A stretch of DNA of 26,223 nucleotides from DATKWF01 sp035529715 (GCA_035529715.1 DATKWF010000141.1:1-26223); one strand, 5' to 3'. Counted from the first letter of the stretch, positions 5,511 to 12,597 are shown. Numbers and translations: made by a program. The notes: a model not told the origin generated them from the sequence alone.

Positions 5511-7604
5511 ATGGCTAGAGAGGTATCTGACGAATTGGTAGAAAGTGTGGGAAATAATATTGGTGCCTTTGAGGAGGCGGTAGCCAGGGCTGAGAAGTTA
5601 AGCAAGGCAGCCAGGGAAGCCGCTGAAACGTCGGCAAGAGCTTCTCAGGAAGCAATAGACCGGGCTGAAAAGATAAGCAGGCAAGCCAGGGAAGCGGCTG
5701 AGGCGTCAGCGAGAACTTCCCAGGAAGCGGTAAACAAGTCTGAAGAAATATGTAAAGAAGCCAGAGAGGCGGCTGAGGCTGCAATCAGAACCGCTCAGGA
5801 GGCGATAAGGCGGGCTGAAGAATCGGCAAAGGCGCCCAAGGAATCAGCTGAGGCAATAGCCAGAGTCTTTGGGGAAGCGATAGCGAGGGCTGAGGAAATA
5901 AGCAAGGAAGCCATGGAAGCGGCTGAGGCATCGCTTGCGGCCTCACAGGAAGGGTTAAGCCGGGTTAGTGAAGTAAGTGAAAGGGCCAGGGAAATGGCCG
6001 AGTCCTCGGCGAGAGCGGCTAAGGAGGAACTAAACCGGGCAGAAGAAGCAGGTAAAATAGCCAGAGAAGCTGCCGAGATATCAACCAGAGCTGCCAAGGA
6101 AGCTGCTACTCGGTCTGAAAAAGTAAGCAGAGAAGCCAGAGAGGCGGCTGAGGAATCAGCAAAGGCAGCCAGGGAAGCCGCCACCCGGGCTGAAAAGGCG
6201 AGCAAAACGACCAGGGAGACCGCTGATGCGTCAGCCAAAGCGGCTCAGGATGTGGCTCTTAGAGCCGAGACAATAAGTAAAGAGGCTAAGGAAGTAGCGG
6301 AGACTTCACTAAGGTCATCTCAAGAGACGAAAATCAGAGCCGAGCAAATAAGTAAGGAAATTAAGGGAGCTGCTGATGCTTCAACCCGGGCTTCCCATGA
6401 GGCGATGAGCCGGGTTGAGGAAATGGGCAGAGAAGCCAAAGGAGCCGCTGAAGCTTCGTCCAGGACGGCCAAAGAGGCTGCTGAGACGTCAACTAAGGCA
6501 TCCCAGGAGGCGATAAAACGAGCCGAGGAAATAGGTGCAGAAACCAAGGAAGTGGCGGAGACATTAGCCACAACCTTTCAGGAAACGATAAGTCGGGCTG
6601 AAGAGATGGGTAGAGAGACCAGGGAAGCCGCTGAGGCAGCCACCACAACCATCCAGGAAGCGGTAGAGGTGTTAATTGGTGCCTCTCGGGACGCGATAAA
6701 CCGGGTCGAGGAGGTAGGTAGAGAAGCTAGGGAAGCCGCTGAGGCGGCAGCCATCACTGCTAAGGAAGCGGCCGAGATGTCAACACAGACTTCTCAGGAA
6801 GCAATAAGTAAAGCTGAAGAAATCAGCAAAGAAGCTAAGGAGGCTACTGAAGCGTCAGGCGCAGCTGCCAGGGAGGCTCTTGAGGCAGCGATGAAAGCTT
6901 CCCAGGAGGCAGTTGAGGCGTCAACTAAAACGTCCCAGGAGGCGATAAGTCGGGCTGAAGAAATGAGCAGAGCGGCTACGGAGACAGCTGAAGCATCAAC
7001 AAGAGCAGTCAAAGAAGCCACCAAGTCAGCGACCAGGGTTGCCAAGGAGGCAGCTGAGACATCAGTCAGGGCTTTCCAGGAGGCGATAAGTCGGGCTGAA
7101 GAAATTGGCAAGGAAGCTAGGAATGCTACCGAAGCATCAGCCAAGATGGCTCGAGAGGCAGCTGCGGCGACGGTAAAGGCTGCCAGGGAGGCTACTGAGT
7201 CATCTACCAGGGTCGCCAAGGAAGCAGCTGCAGTGTCAATAAAGGCCTTTGAGGAGGCAATAGGCCGGGCTGAGGCAACCGGCAGGGTGGCTAGGGAAAC
7301 AACCGAGGCATCTCTAAAGGCTTTTGAAAAAGCAATAGGTATGGCTGAGGAAGGCGGGGAGGTTGCCGGGGTGGTAGGCGAGCCTGGTGATGAGACAGCT
7401 GAGGCATCATTAGCTGCCTTGCAAGGGGCGGCGGGTGGAACCGACAAAGCTACTGAAAGAGAGAAAAGGGGAGTGAGCAAGGTCAGGGCGAAACAAAAAG
7501 TTGAGGCGCGTCTGGAATTCCTGTCCAGAATGTATGAAACAAAGAAAAACAAACAAGATGAGGAGGAGAGTACTGGAGAAAGTGAGCAGCTAACTGAGGA
7601 ATAG
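5511..7604 (+). CDS. 697-aa Ala/Glu-rich helical repeat protein (14+11n periodicity)
   Basis: I recognise no named family. The sequence is almost free of Pro and Gly between residues 26 and 610 and is rich in Ala, Glu, Lys, Arg and Ser, so a very long helix or coiled coil is predicted; a continuous helix would be about 88 nm. Nineteen units run from 26 to 610, each made of a 14-residue block (like SQEAISRAEEISKE) and one to four 11-residue blocks (like AREAAEASART). Residues 1-25 look like a decayed first unit. The C-terminus (about 611-697) loses the repeat, with a basic stretch (KVRAKQKVEARLEF) then a Glu-rich tail. No signal peptide or membrane segment is present. The ATG has GAGGT at 5497-5501. 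It lies between two CetZ-like GTPase genes and upstream of a second helical protein. LEA-like or apolipoprotein-like lipid-surface binding are alternatives to a cytoskeletal rod. Confidence 0.85.
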   Translation: MAREVSDELVESVGNNIGAFEEAVARAEKLSKAAREAAETSARASQEAIDRAEKISRQAREAAEASARTSQEAVNKSEEICKEAREAAEAAIRTAQEAIRRAEESAKAPKESAEAIARVFGEAIARAEEISKEAMEAAEASLAASQEGLSRVSEVSERAREMAESSARAAKEELNRAEEAGKIAREAAEISTRAAKEAATRSEKVSREAREAAEESAKAAREAATRAEKASKTTRETADASAKAAQDVALRAETISKEAKEVAETSLRSSQETKIRAEQISKEIKGAADASTRASHEAMSRVEEMGREAKGAAEASSRTAKEAAETSTKASQEAIKRAEEIGAETKEVAETLATTFQETISRAEEMGRETREAAEAATTTIQEAVEVLIGASRDAINRVEEVGREAREAAEAAAITAKEAAEMSTQTSQEAISKAEEISKEAKEATEASGAAAREALEAAMKASQEAVEASTKTSQEAISRAEEMSRAATETAEASTRAVKEATKSATRVAKEAAETSVRAFQEAISRAEEIGKEARNATEASAKMAREAAAATVKAAREATESSTRVAKEAAAVSIKAFEEAIGRAEATGRVARETTEASLKAFEKAIGMAEEGGEVAGVVGEPGDETAEASLAALQGAAGGTDKATEREKRGVSKVRAKQKVEARLEFLSRMYETKKNKQDEEESTGESEQLTEE
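5586..7340 (+). repeat. Degenerate 75-bp coding tandem repeat with 33-bp insertions
   Basis: Nineteen in-frame units encode residues 26-610 of the 697-aa protein. Units 2-12 are 25 codons each. The following ones are 36, 25, 36, 36, 47, 47, 58 and 25 codons; every length equals 25 plus a multiple of 11. DNA copies have diverged, but exact matches survive: 30 bp at 6935-6964 recurs at 7076-7105, exactly 141 bp (47 codons) away, showing comparatively recent tandem duplication. Confidence 0.9.
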
Positions 7605-7665
7605 CTAAACCAGAGGTTCATTGTTGGTCAATATCTAAGTAAAATATATACAAGGAGGGTAACCT

Positions 7666-8202
7666 ATGACGGAGCCAAAGGGACAGGCCAGGAGGGCAAG
7701 TAAGGAAGTCGAAGAAGCCGTACAAGAAGAAATTGTACAGCCGTTTGAGCAAGTTCAAGAGCAAGTCGAGCAGGTCGTTAGAGAGACCGAAGAGAAAGCG
7801 GTACGACCGCTTGATGAAGTCCTGGGGCAAGCTGAAAGAGCATACGCTGCCTATATGGAAGCGGAACGTCAGGTAGCCAGTGCTTATAAAGAGAACGAGA
7901 ATCAAATAGCCAAGGCTTATAAGAGGGCGGAACAGCAAGCCAAAAATTCTTGTGATGAGGGTATAAGGGAGGTCTTAAGAGCCCGTGACGAATTTATGGC
8001 GCAGGCTTTAAGAGCTCGTGACGAAGCTGTAGCACAGGCCGAGAAGGCATTTAAGAAAGCAAAAGAGCAAGCCGAGAGAACCTGTGAAACTGGCGTAGAG
8101 GAAGCCTGGCAAAAGCGAGAAGAGGCTGCCGCACAAGCTTGGCAACTGCGTGAGGAGACCATAGAGCAGGCCTGGAATATCTATTCTAAACTGGTAAGGT
8201 AA
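7666..8202 (+). CDS. 178-aa hendecad-repeat helical protein
   Basis: No named family is recognised. Residues 1-51 are Glu/Gln/Val-rich with heptad-like spacing (VQEQVEQVVRETEE) and two prolines (26, 48). A 14-residue block (VLGQAERAYAAYME, 52-65) follows, then ten uninterrupted 11-residue repeats at 66-175, most with Gln at position 4, ending LVR. Aromatic residues increase towards the end (AYKE, AWQK, AWQL, AWNIY). Cys96 and Cys140 both fall at repeat position 9, 44 residues apart, so they lie on the same helix face. No membrane or signal segment is seen. An AAGGAGG site at 7652-7658 is 7 nt from the ATG. The 61-bp gap after the 697-aa gene suggests one operon, and the shared 14+11 grammar suggests shared ancestry or direct association. 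Confidence 0.85.
   Translation: MTEPKGQARRASKEVEEAVQEEIVQPFEQVQEQVEQVVRETEEKAVRPLDEVLGQAERAYAAYMEAERQVASAYKENENQIAKAYKRAEQQAKNSCDEGIREVLRARDEFMAQALRARDEAVAQAEKAFKKAKEQAERTCETGVEEAWQKREEAAAQAWQLREETIEQAWNIYSKLVR
7861..8190 (+). repeat. Ten in-frame 33-bp (11-codon) repeats
   Basis: Residues 66-175 of the 178-aa protein divide without remainder into ten 11-mers, for example AERQVASAYKE, NENQIAKAYKR, FMAQALRARDE, AAAQAWQLREE. Gln or Glu stands at position 4 of all ten. The DNA copies are well diverged, so the periodicity is held by selection on the protein. Confidence 0.85.
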
Positions 8203-8240
8203 AAAGGGCTATTCACTCAGATTATCAGCCTGGGGTAACT

Positions 8241-8263
8241 AGCACACCGTTACTCGGTGGGCT
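8241..8263. terminator. Hairpin between convergent genes (weak bidirectional terminator candidate)
   Basis: CACCG (8245-8249), a TTACT loop and CGGTG (8255-8259) form a 5-bp stem, extended by AGC/GCT after one mismatch. It lies in the 82-bp convergent gap (8203-8284) where the helical protein operon and CetZ-like gene B run head-on. No T-run follows on either strand, so intrinsic termination is uncertain. Confidence 0.3.
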
Positions 8264-8284
8264 TAGGTTGACTAATTATAAGTA

Positions 8285-9460
8285 TTATAGCAGGGAAGGT
8301 ATATCCTTTAGGGTAACTTCAATACCCTTATATTTGCTTTCTACTCCCTCATGTCTCTTCTTGAGGGTGGATATCAGGCCTATTGTTTTGGTGAAATAGC
8401 TCCTTATCTTCTCCACGTCGCTTAATTCAGACAGGATTATAGTAACATCCAGCGAGCCCTTTTCTCTGGGATAATCGCCGCTCCTTATTGTCGCCTCCGG
8501 GGCTAGACTCTTCAGATAAGTGCCTAGTTCCTTGATTAAGTCCACGTTCATTTCCCTGGCTGGCGCTGAGACGAGATATAAGGCTCTTTTGGAATCCAGC
8601 GGGTTGCACTTGAGTGATAATCCGCTTATAGCCTCATCCATTGCCTGAATTCCCTTTTGAGACTCGCCGGCTTTATCCCTGAAGTTACTTTTCCTGGAAA
8701 AGAGATGTTTGGTAAACGGAATCGGCGATTTACCATAGCCTATCGCCGTCCATCCGGCTACGGTCTGTATTATGTCGCCAGCATCAAGCATTTTCGCCCC
8801 GATATATTTATGTTTTTTCTCCTCACCGGCACAGAGCAGGTTGTAGAAAGGCGTGGCTATTACTCTGTTGATGTTGGACAGGTTGCTTATGATTGACGAA
8901 TCTTTCATGATATACCTTTGATTATCAACGAGGAATACCGCATCAGCAACTAAGTAGCTGGATTTCAGACATGTGGCTGAGTTATATATAGTCCTTTCCT
9001 CGGTAGTTTCTTCATGCTCAAAGGGAAGGACAATAAGATTATATACTGGCTTATCTACATAGCGTTCCTTTATATGCTGGCTTATTACGGCAATTGACCC
9101 GGAGCCGGTACCACCAGCCGCTCCAGCGATAAGCAAAAAGGCATCTACCTCAGGGAACCGCTTGTCTGCCCTTATGGTATCTATTACCTTGTCACCGTCA
9201 TCTCTGGCTATCTCTGCTCCCAGCTCATTTATCTTGCCTACGCCATGACCGCCGGTCTTGCGACCGCCGATAAGGATGCGGTGCTGGTAATCAGGCTTTA
9301 TGCTGGTCAGTCCACTCAGGTCGGCGACGTCGGTGTTAACGGCGAAAGCGCCGCCAATTATATCAATACCACGCTGCCCGCGGGCTCTTCTGTTCAATCG
9401 GGCAAATTCATCAGCAATTCTACCGCCGCATTGCCCGAAACCAACAACTACTAATTTCAT
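8285..9460 (-). CDS. CetZ-like tubulin/FtsZ-superfamily GTPase (paralogue B)
   Basis: This second 391-aa tubulin/FtsZ-superfamily GTPase is gap-free against paralogue A, with 289 of 391 residues identical by my hand count. The nucleotide loop GFGQCGGRIADEF, FAVNTDVADL, RILIGGRKTGGHGVG, GGTGSGS (116-122) and T7-like LDAGD (225-229) are all retained. Divergence concentrates in residues 246-269 and in the C-terminal linker (351-384), both plausible partner surfaces, whereas the last seven residues KDIPSLL are identical. The ATG (9458-9460) follows AAGGTGAGTA, nearly the same leader as paralogue A. It is convergent with the 178-aa gene and has its own strong promoter. I infer that A and B are recent duplicates that may co-assemble, or be expressed for distinct tasks. 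Confidence 0.88.
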   Translation of the reverse strand: MKLVVVGFGQCGGRIADEFARLNRRARGQRGIDIIGGAFAVNTDVADLSGLTSIKPDYQHRILIGGRKTGGHGVGKINELGAEIARDDGDKVIDTIRADKRFPEVDAFLLIAGAAGGTGSGSIAVISQHIKERYVDKPVYNLIVLPFEHEETTEERTIYNSATCLKSSYLVADAVFLVDNQRYIMKDSSIISNLSNINRVIATPFYNLLCAGEEKKHKYIGAKMLDAGDIIQTVAGWTAIGYGKSPIPFTKHLFSRKSNFRDKAGESQKGIQAMDEAISGLSLKCNPLDSKRALYLVSAPAREMNVDLIKELGTYLKSLAPEATIRSGDYPREKGSLDVTIILSELSDVEKIRSYFTKTIGLISTLKKRHEGVESKYKGIEVTLKDIPSLL

Positions 9461-9485
9461 TACTCACCTTTATGTATTTTAGGTT

Positions 9486-9515
9486 ATTTTAGACATCATT
9501 ACCCAGCTATGTCAA
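9486..9515 (-). promoter_or_regulatory. Strong candidate promoter of CetZ-like gene B
   Basis: On the minus strand there is TTGACA (9510-9515), an 18-bp spacer, and TAAAAT (9486-9491) preceded by ATGTC, ending 25 nt before the ATG. Box sequences and spacing are the same as for paralogue A; the spacer sequences differ. The rest of the 202-bp gap (9461-9662) holds overlapping small stems (GACAG/CTGTC 9542-9556; GTCCT/AGGAC 9554-9567) and the candidate gap terminator. Confidence 0.7.
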
Positions 9516-9576
9516 TTTATAATTGTTGCTGCAGTTCAAATGACAGTCGGGCTGTCCTTCCCAGGACGAAAATCCC

Positions 9577-9617
9577 CCCTCCCAAAGTAATTCGCTTTCC
9601 CCCTTCTTTTTGGAGGG
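9577..9617 (-). terminator. Candidate terminator downstream of gap
   Basis: On the minus strand, CCCTCC (9612-9617) pairs with GGAGGG (9577-9582) and, after a small internal loop, AAAG (9606-9609) pairs with CTTT (9584-9587). The stem is followed by GGGATTTTCG, a weak T-tract. It would end the five-gene operon that finishes with gap. Confidence 0.35.
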
Positions 9618-9662
9618 CAATAGTGAATAAGAATTCTATTGATCTCTGGTATATTTAATCAG

Positions 9663-10676
9663 CTACAGTCCTTTCTCAGCAATGAAGGCGGCCAGGTCAG
9701 CCAGGCGGCAGCTATAGCCCCACTCGTTATCATACCAGGCGAGAACTTTGACCATATTATCACCAATAACCATGGTGCTGAGCGCATCAAGAATAGAACT
9801 GGCAGGGTTGCCTTTGAAATCCATGCTGACCAGCGGTTCCGTGCAGTATTCCAGGATTCCGGACAAAGGTCCCTCGGCCGCAGTTTGAAAAGCCTGATTG
9901 ACTTGTTCCACCGTAACCTCTTTGTCCAGGTCGGCGACAAAGTCAACCACGGAGACGGTGGCGGTCGGGATGCGGAAGGCCAGTCCGTGAAGTTTGCCTT
10001 TGAGCTCAGGGATAACCAGGGTTACCGCTCTGGCGGCACCGGTGGTGGTGGGGATAATATTCATGGCGGCGGTTCGAGCCCGGCGCAGGTCCTTGTGAAA
10101 CATATCCAGAATTCTCTGGTCATTGGTATAGGCATGGATGGTGCTCATCAGCCCTTTACTTACGCCAAAGCTCTGGTGCAGTACCTTGACCACCGGGGCA
10201 ATGCAGTTGGTGGTGCAGGAGGCATTGGAGATAATTTTATGTTTGGCCGGGTCATAGTGCTCTTCATTGACACCGAGGACGATGGTTACATCTTCGTTGC
10301 GTGCCGGGGCGGAGATGAGCACCTTTTTAGCTCCAGCCTGCAGGTGGGCGGCTGCCTTGGTAGCATCGGTAAACAGGCCGGTTGACTCGATTACTATGTC
10401 TACTCCGTACTTTTTCCAGGGGAGATTAGCCGGGTCACGCTCGGAAAGTACCTTTATCTCTTTGCCATCAACAATGATTGCTTCCTCACTGGCGTCTACT
10501 TTGCCGGGATAAGCACCGTAGGTGGTGTCCCATTTCAGCAGGTGGGCATTGGTCTTGGTATCGGTGAGGTCGTTGACTGCTACCACTTCCAGTTTGCCTT
10601 TCTGGTACTGGTTAATCGTCCTCAGGGTTAACCTCCCGATGCGCCCGAAACCATTGATTCCGATTTTAGTTGTCAT
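9663..10676 (-). CDS. gap: Type I glyceraldehyde-3-phosphate dehydrogenase
   Basis: The enzyme interconverts glyceraldehyde 3-phosphate and 1,3-bisphosphoglycerate with NAD(H) in glycolysis/gluconeogenesis. The 337-aa protein has the Rossmann start KIGINGFGRIGR, Asp36 after the second strand (VAVNDL), which favours NAD over NADP, the catalytic SNASCTTN with Cys154, His181 in STIHAYTNDQ, and the C-terminal WYDNEWGYS. A near-perfect Shine-Dalgarno AAGGAGGTGA lies at 10681-10690 in the 35-bp gap after the dehydratase-like gene, giving it strong independent translation. It is the last gene of the operon that also contains eno, so two lower-glycolysis enzymes share a transcript with two non-glycolytic genes. 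Confidence 0.97.
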   Translation of the reverse strand: MTTKIGINGFGRIGRLTLRTINQYQKGKLEVVAVNDLTDTKTNAHLLKWDTTYGAYPGKVDASEEAIIVDGKEIKVLSERDPANLPWKKYGVDIVIESTGLFTDATKAAAHLQAGAKKVLISAPARNEDVTIVLGVNEEHYDPAKHKIISNASCTTNCIAPVVKVLHQSFGVSKGLMSTIHAYTNDQRILDMFHKDLRRARTAAMNIIPTTTGAARAVTLVIPELKGKLHGLAFRIPTATVSVVDFVADLDKEVTVEQVNQAFQTAAEGPLSGILEYCTEPLVSMDFKGNPASSILDALSTMVIGDNMVKVLAWYDNEWGYSCRLADLAAFIAEKGL

Positions 10677-10711
10677 TATTTCACCTCCTTGGTTTTTGCT
10701 GGTTACTTCTG

Positions 10712-11749
10712 TCAGGCGAATACTTGCTGACTGCTTTTCTGGCTGCGCCGGTGGCGCTGCAGCATATCAAGAAACGCCTCAATTCGTGTTCTGGTATGGT
10801 TGGTTAAGAAAAAGTCGTCATTTCCCTCCAGGGTTAAGATGGGCAGGTCAATGGCGCTGCGGAAGATGATGTCACCGATGCCCCGGTGACAGAATGCCTG
10901 GACGTAGTGAATTACTCCGTCAACCTGCCGGCGGCGTAGTTCGGTGGTGATGTCTTTCACCCGCTCGTATATAGAGTAGGGGTAAGTATAACTGGAGTAC
11001 TGCTCGGCCAGGGAATCTCCGGGCTCGGGCATGGCGAACTGGCGCTGGATTTCATTAAATACCACCCTGGCGTTATTGCTCTCCAGGTAGTGATAGAGGT
11101 CTCGCCCGTAGACAGAAGGCACACCGGTATAAGCCAGCCTGAGATATTCTGGAGGGTAGGGCTGGCGCTGGCGGCAATCGGCTAGTAACTTTTGCAACTG
11201 GGAGCAGTATTTGTGGTGGTCCTGATTAAAGTCAGAGGTGGAAACCAGCCACAGGTGGTTTTCCCAGCCGCTGACCAGTCCCTCTCTCCAGGTAAGTCGG
11301 TCCAGTTCCAGGGCTTGGTCACGGCCTGGCTGGAGCTCTTTTCTGACCGTGCTGGCGGCTTCCAGAGTGGTGCCCAGGGTCTTGGCTAATGCCTGTAAGG
11401 TAGACCGCATTCGCCGGGGTGATGGCTGGTCAGGGTAGGCGAAGGGTATGACTTTAAGCCCTTTAAGCTTGAGCACTTCCATCAGCATGATGGTATTGGA
11501 ACAATCGCCGGTGGTAACACAGAGCACGGTGTTTATTCCGTAATCCATGCATACCCCGTAGATTCCCTTAATCCAGCTGCAGCAGTTAAGGGGGAAGCCT
11601 GCCTTCTCGGCAATATTGACCAGCCGCTCCGGAGCGGAGTCGCTGATAAAGACATTATTCAGGTCTACCGGCTGGTAGCCAGCGGCAATAAGCACTTCTA
11701 TAGGAACGGTGGTGGTAATACCGATTTTATTCATAATAGCTTCATTCAC
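10712..11749 (-). CDS. 2-hydroxyacyl-CoA dehydratase D-component-like protein (orphan subunit)
   Basis: This resembles the HgdB/FldB/BcrB-type family (2-hydroxyacyl-CoA dehydratase / benzoyl-CoA reductase subunits), which hold a [4Fe-4S] cluster and catalyse radical dehydration or ring reduction of CoA thioesters. In 345 aa the family cysteines appear at Cys56/57 (LNCCSW), Cys83 (TTGDCSNT) and Cys287 (QAFCHRG), followed by the typical end LTLEGND...TRTRIEAFLDML. No second subunit and no ASKHA-type activator is encoded in this window, so the substrate is unknown and a complete dehydratase cannot be claimed. The GTG start at 11747-11749 overlaps the upstream stop (GTGA) and has AAGGA about 9 nt before it; ATG at residue 6 is the alternative. 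It sits between a TcmP-family gene and gap. Confidence 0.85.
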   Translation of the reverse strand: MNEAIMNKIGITTTVPIEVLIAAGYQPVDLNNVFISDSAPERLVNIAEKAGFPLNCCSWIKGIYGVCMDYGINTVLCVTTGDCSNTIMLMEVLKLKGLKVIPFAYPDQPSPRRMRSTLQALAKTLGTTLEAASTVRKELQPGRDQALELDRLTWREGLVSGWENHLWLVSTSDFNQDHHKYCSQLQKLLADCRQRQPYPPEYLRLAYTGVPSVYGRDLYHYLESNNARVVFNEIQRQFAMPEPGDSLAEQYSSYTYPYSIYERVKDITTELRRRQVDGVIHYVQAFCHRGIGDIIFRSAIDLPILTLEGNDDFFLTNHTRTRIEAFLDMLQRHRRSQKSSQQVFA

Positions 11750-12597
11750 CGGGAGGTTTCCTTCTTGTAAAGCAGCTCGCAGGGCAGGTATCTCGGCTTG
11801 CTCCAGGCATCCTTCAAGATTTTAATTCCGGTAGCACTATCGCTGGCCAGAATAGGGTGGTAGAAGGGTGGGTTGGCGAACTGGGTCGGCTCAATGCTTT
11901 CAACGTGCTTGTATCCCAAGCCTTTCAGCCCGACTTTAAATAGCTCCACCAGCTGGTGCCTGACCTCGCTTAGCCCTATTTTACCATCCAGCCTTGCCTG
12001 TTTAATCTCCAGCCACTTGCGGTTTCCGTAGAGTCTGGTTATGGAGGCTTCACATTCCGGGCGGGTCAGGTTCCGCAGCAGGGCCATCTCCAGCGGGAAA
12101 ATTATTAACAGGTCTATCCTGTGCCCTTTCCAGTTACTGCCGTGAGCAATGATTTTTTTAATGGTTGCCCAGCGCATTCCCCGGTAACCGGGCGGGTCAA
12201 TGAAGACAAAACTTGAAGCCGAGCGGGGAACCAGGTCAAATAACCGGTGGATAACCTCCTCTCTGATACAGTTGCCGGTTATTATTTCAACATTGTTATC
12301 GGTTTTATAGGGTTCGGTCAGTCGCTTCAGGCTTTCCGCGTCCGACTGATTTCTCGTCACAAATATATACCTGTTAAATCTTGTCTTCAAAGCACGCAGT
12401 TCCGAGTCGTCCATATTGCAGTCGGTGTCTTTACAGGCGCAGTTTCCAGAGCCGGAGTATAGTCCTAAATAGCAGCATTCGGCATTTTCCAGTATCCTGG
12501 CATAGGCTTCAATGAAATCAGTGAAGCACTCCAACTTGTGACAGGACCACTTTCTGATCTGTCTCGGCATCTTCCCTGCTATGTTTAATTCATCCAT
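11746..12597 (-). CDS. tcmP: Three-Cys-motif partner protein TcmP family
   Basis: This 283-aa protein matches the TcmP pattern: an N-terminal KWSCHKLECFTDFIEAY helix, a Gly-rich loop (LYSGSGN, 46-52) where SAM-dependent methyltransferase-like folds bind cofactor, FVFIDPPGYRGMRWATIKKI in the middle, and a C-terminal section with YHPILASDSATGIKILKDAW. The biochemical role of the family is not established. Unusual here are seven cysteines within the first 60 residues (19, 24, 41, 42, 53, 55, 60), including a CxCx4C cluster, suggesting a metal site. The ATG lies inside the eno coding end (8-bp overlap) and the stop overlaps the next gene by 4 bp, so it is translationally coupled on both sides. 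Whether the Cys-rich dehydratase-like neighbour is its partner is speculation. Confidence 0.8.
   Translation of the reverse strand: MDELNIAGKMPRQIRKWSCHKLECFTDFIEAYARILENAECCYLGLYSGSGNCACKDTDCNMDDSELRALKTRFNRYIFVTRNQSDAESLKRLTEPYKTDNNVEIITGNCIREEVIHRLFDLVPRSASSFVFIDPPGYRGMRWATIKKIIAHGSNWKGHRIDLLIIFPLEMALLRNLTRPECEASITRLYGNRKWLEIKQARLDGKIGLSEVRHQLVELFKVGLKGLGYKHVESIEPTQFANPPFYHPILASDSATGIKILKDAWSKPRYLPCELLYKKETSR

Noticed and set aside
5586..7340. 75-bp tandem periodicity as a possible CRISPR or satellite array
   Set aside because: There are no alternating unique spacers, copies are degenerate, and unit lengths change only by whole 33-bp coding blocks in one open frame. It is a coding repeat.
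5515..8162. Long open frames on the minus strand opposite the two helical protein genes, giving Ala/Ser/Leu-rich translations
   Set aside because: They are mirror products of the biased GCT/GAG/GCC repeat codons. They lack ribosome sites, and the plus-strand proteins show clear residue periodicity.
4104..9460. Plasmid or phage TubZ-type partition module
   Set aside because: No TubR-like DNA-binding gene or iterated centromere sites are visible, the motifs look CetZ-like, and the surroundings are core chromosomal genes.
9571..9617. C-rich block similar in feel to the G-rich run at 17183-17216, considered as remnants of one mobile repeat
   Set aside because: No shared string beyond simple poly-purine/pyrimidine, no terminal inverted repeats and no target duplication. 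The first part is better explained as a terminator stem.
10712..11749. Complete 2-hydroxyacyl-CoA dehydratase or benzoyl-CoA reductase system
   Set aside because: Only one subunit type is present, with neither the second subunit nor an activator ATPase in the window.
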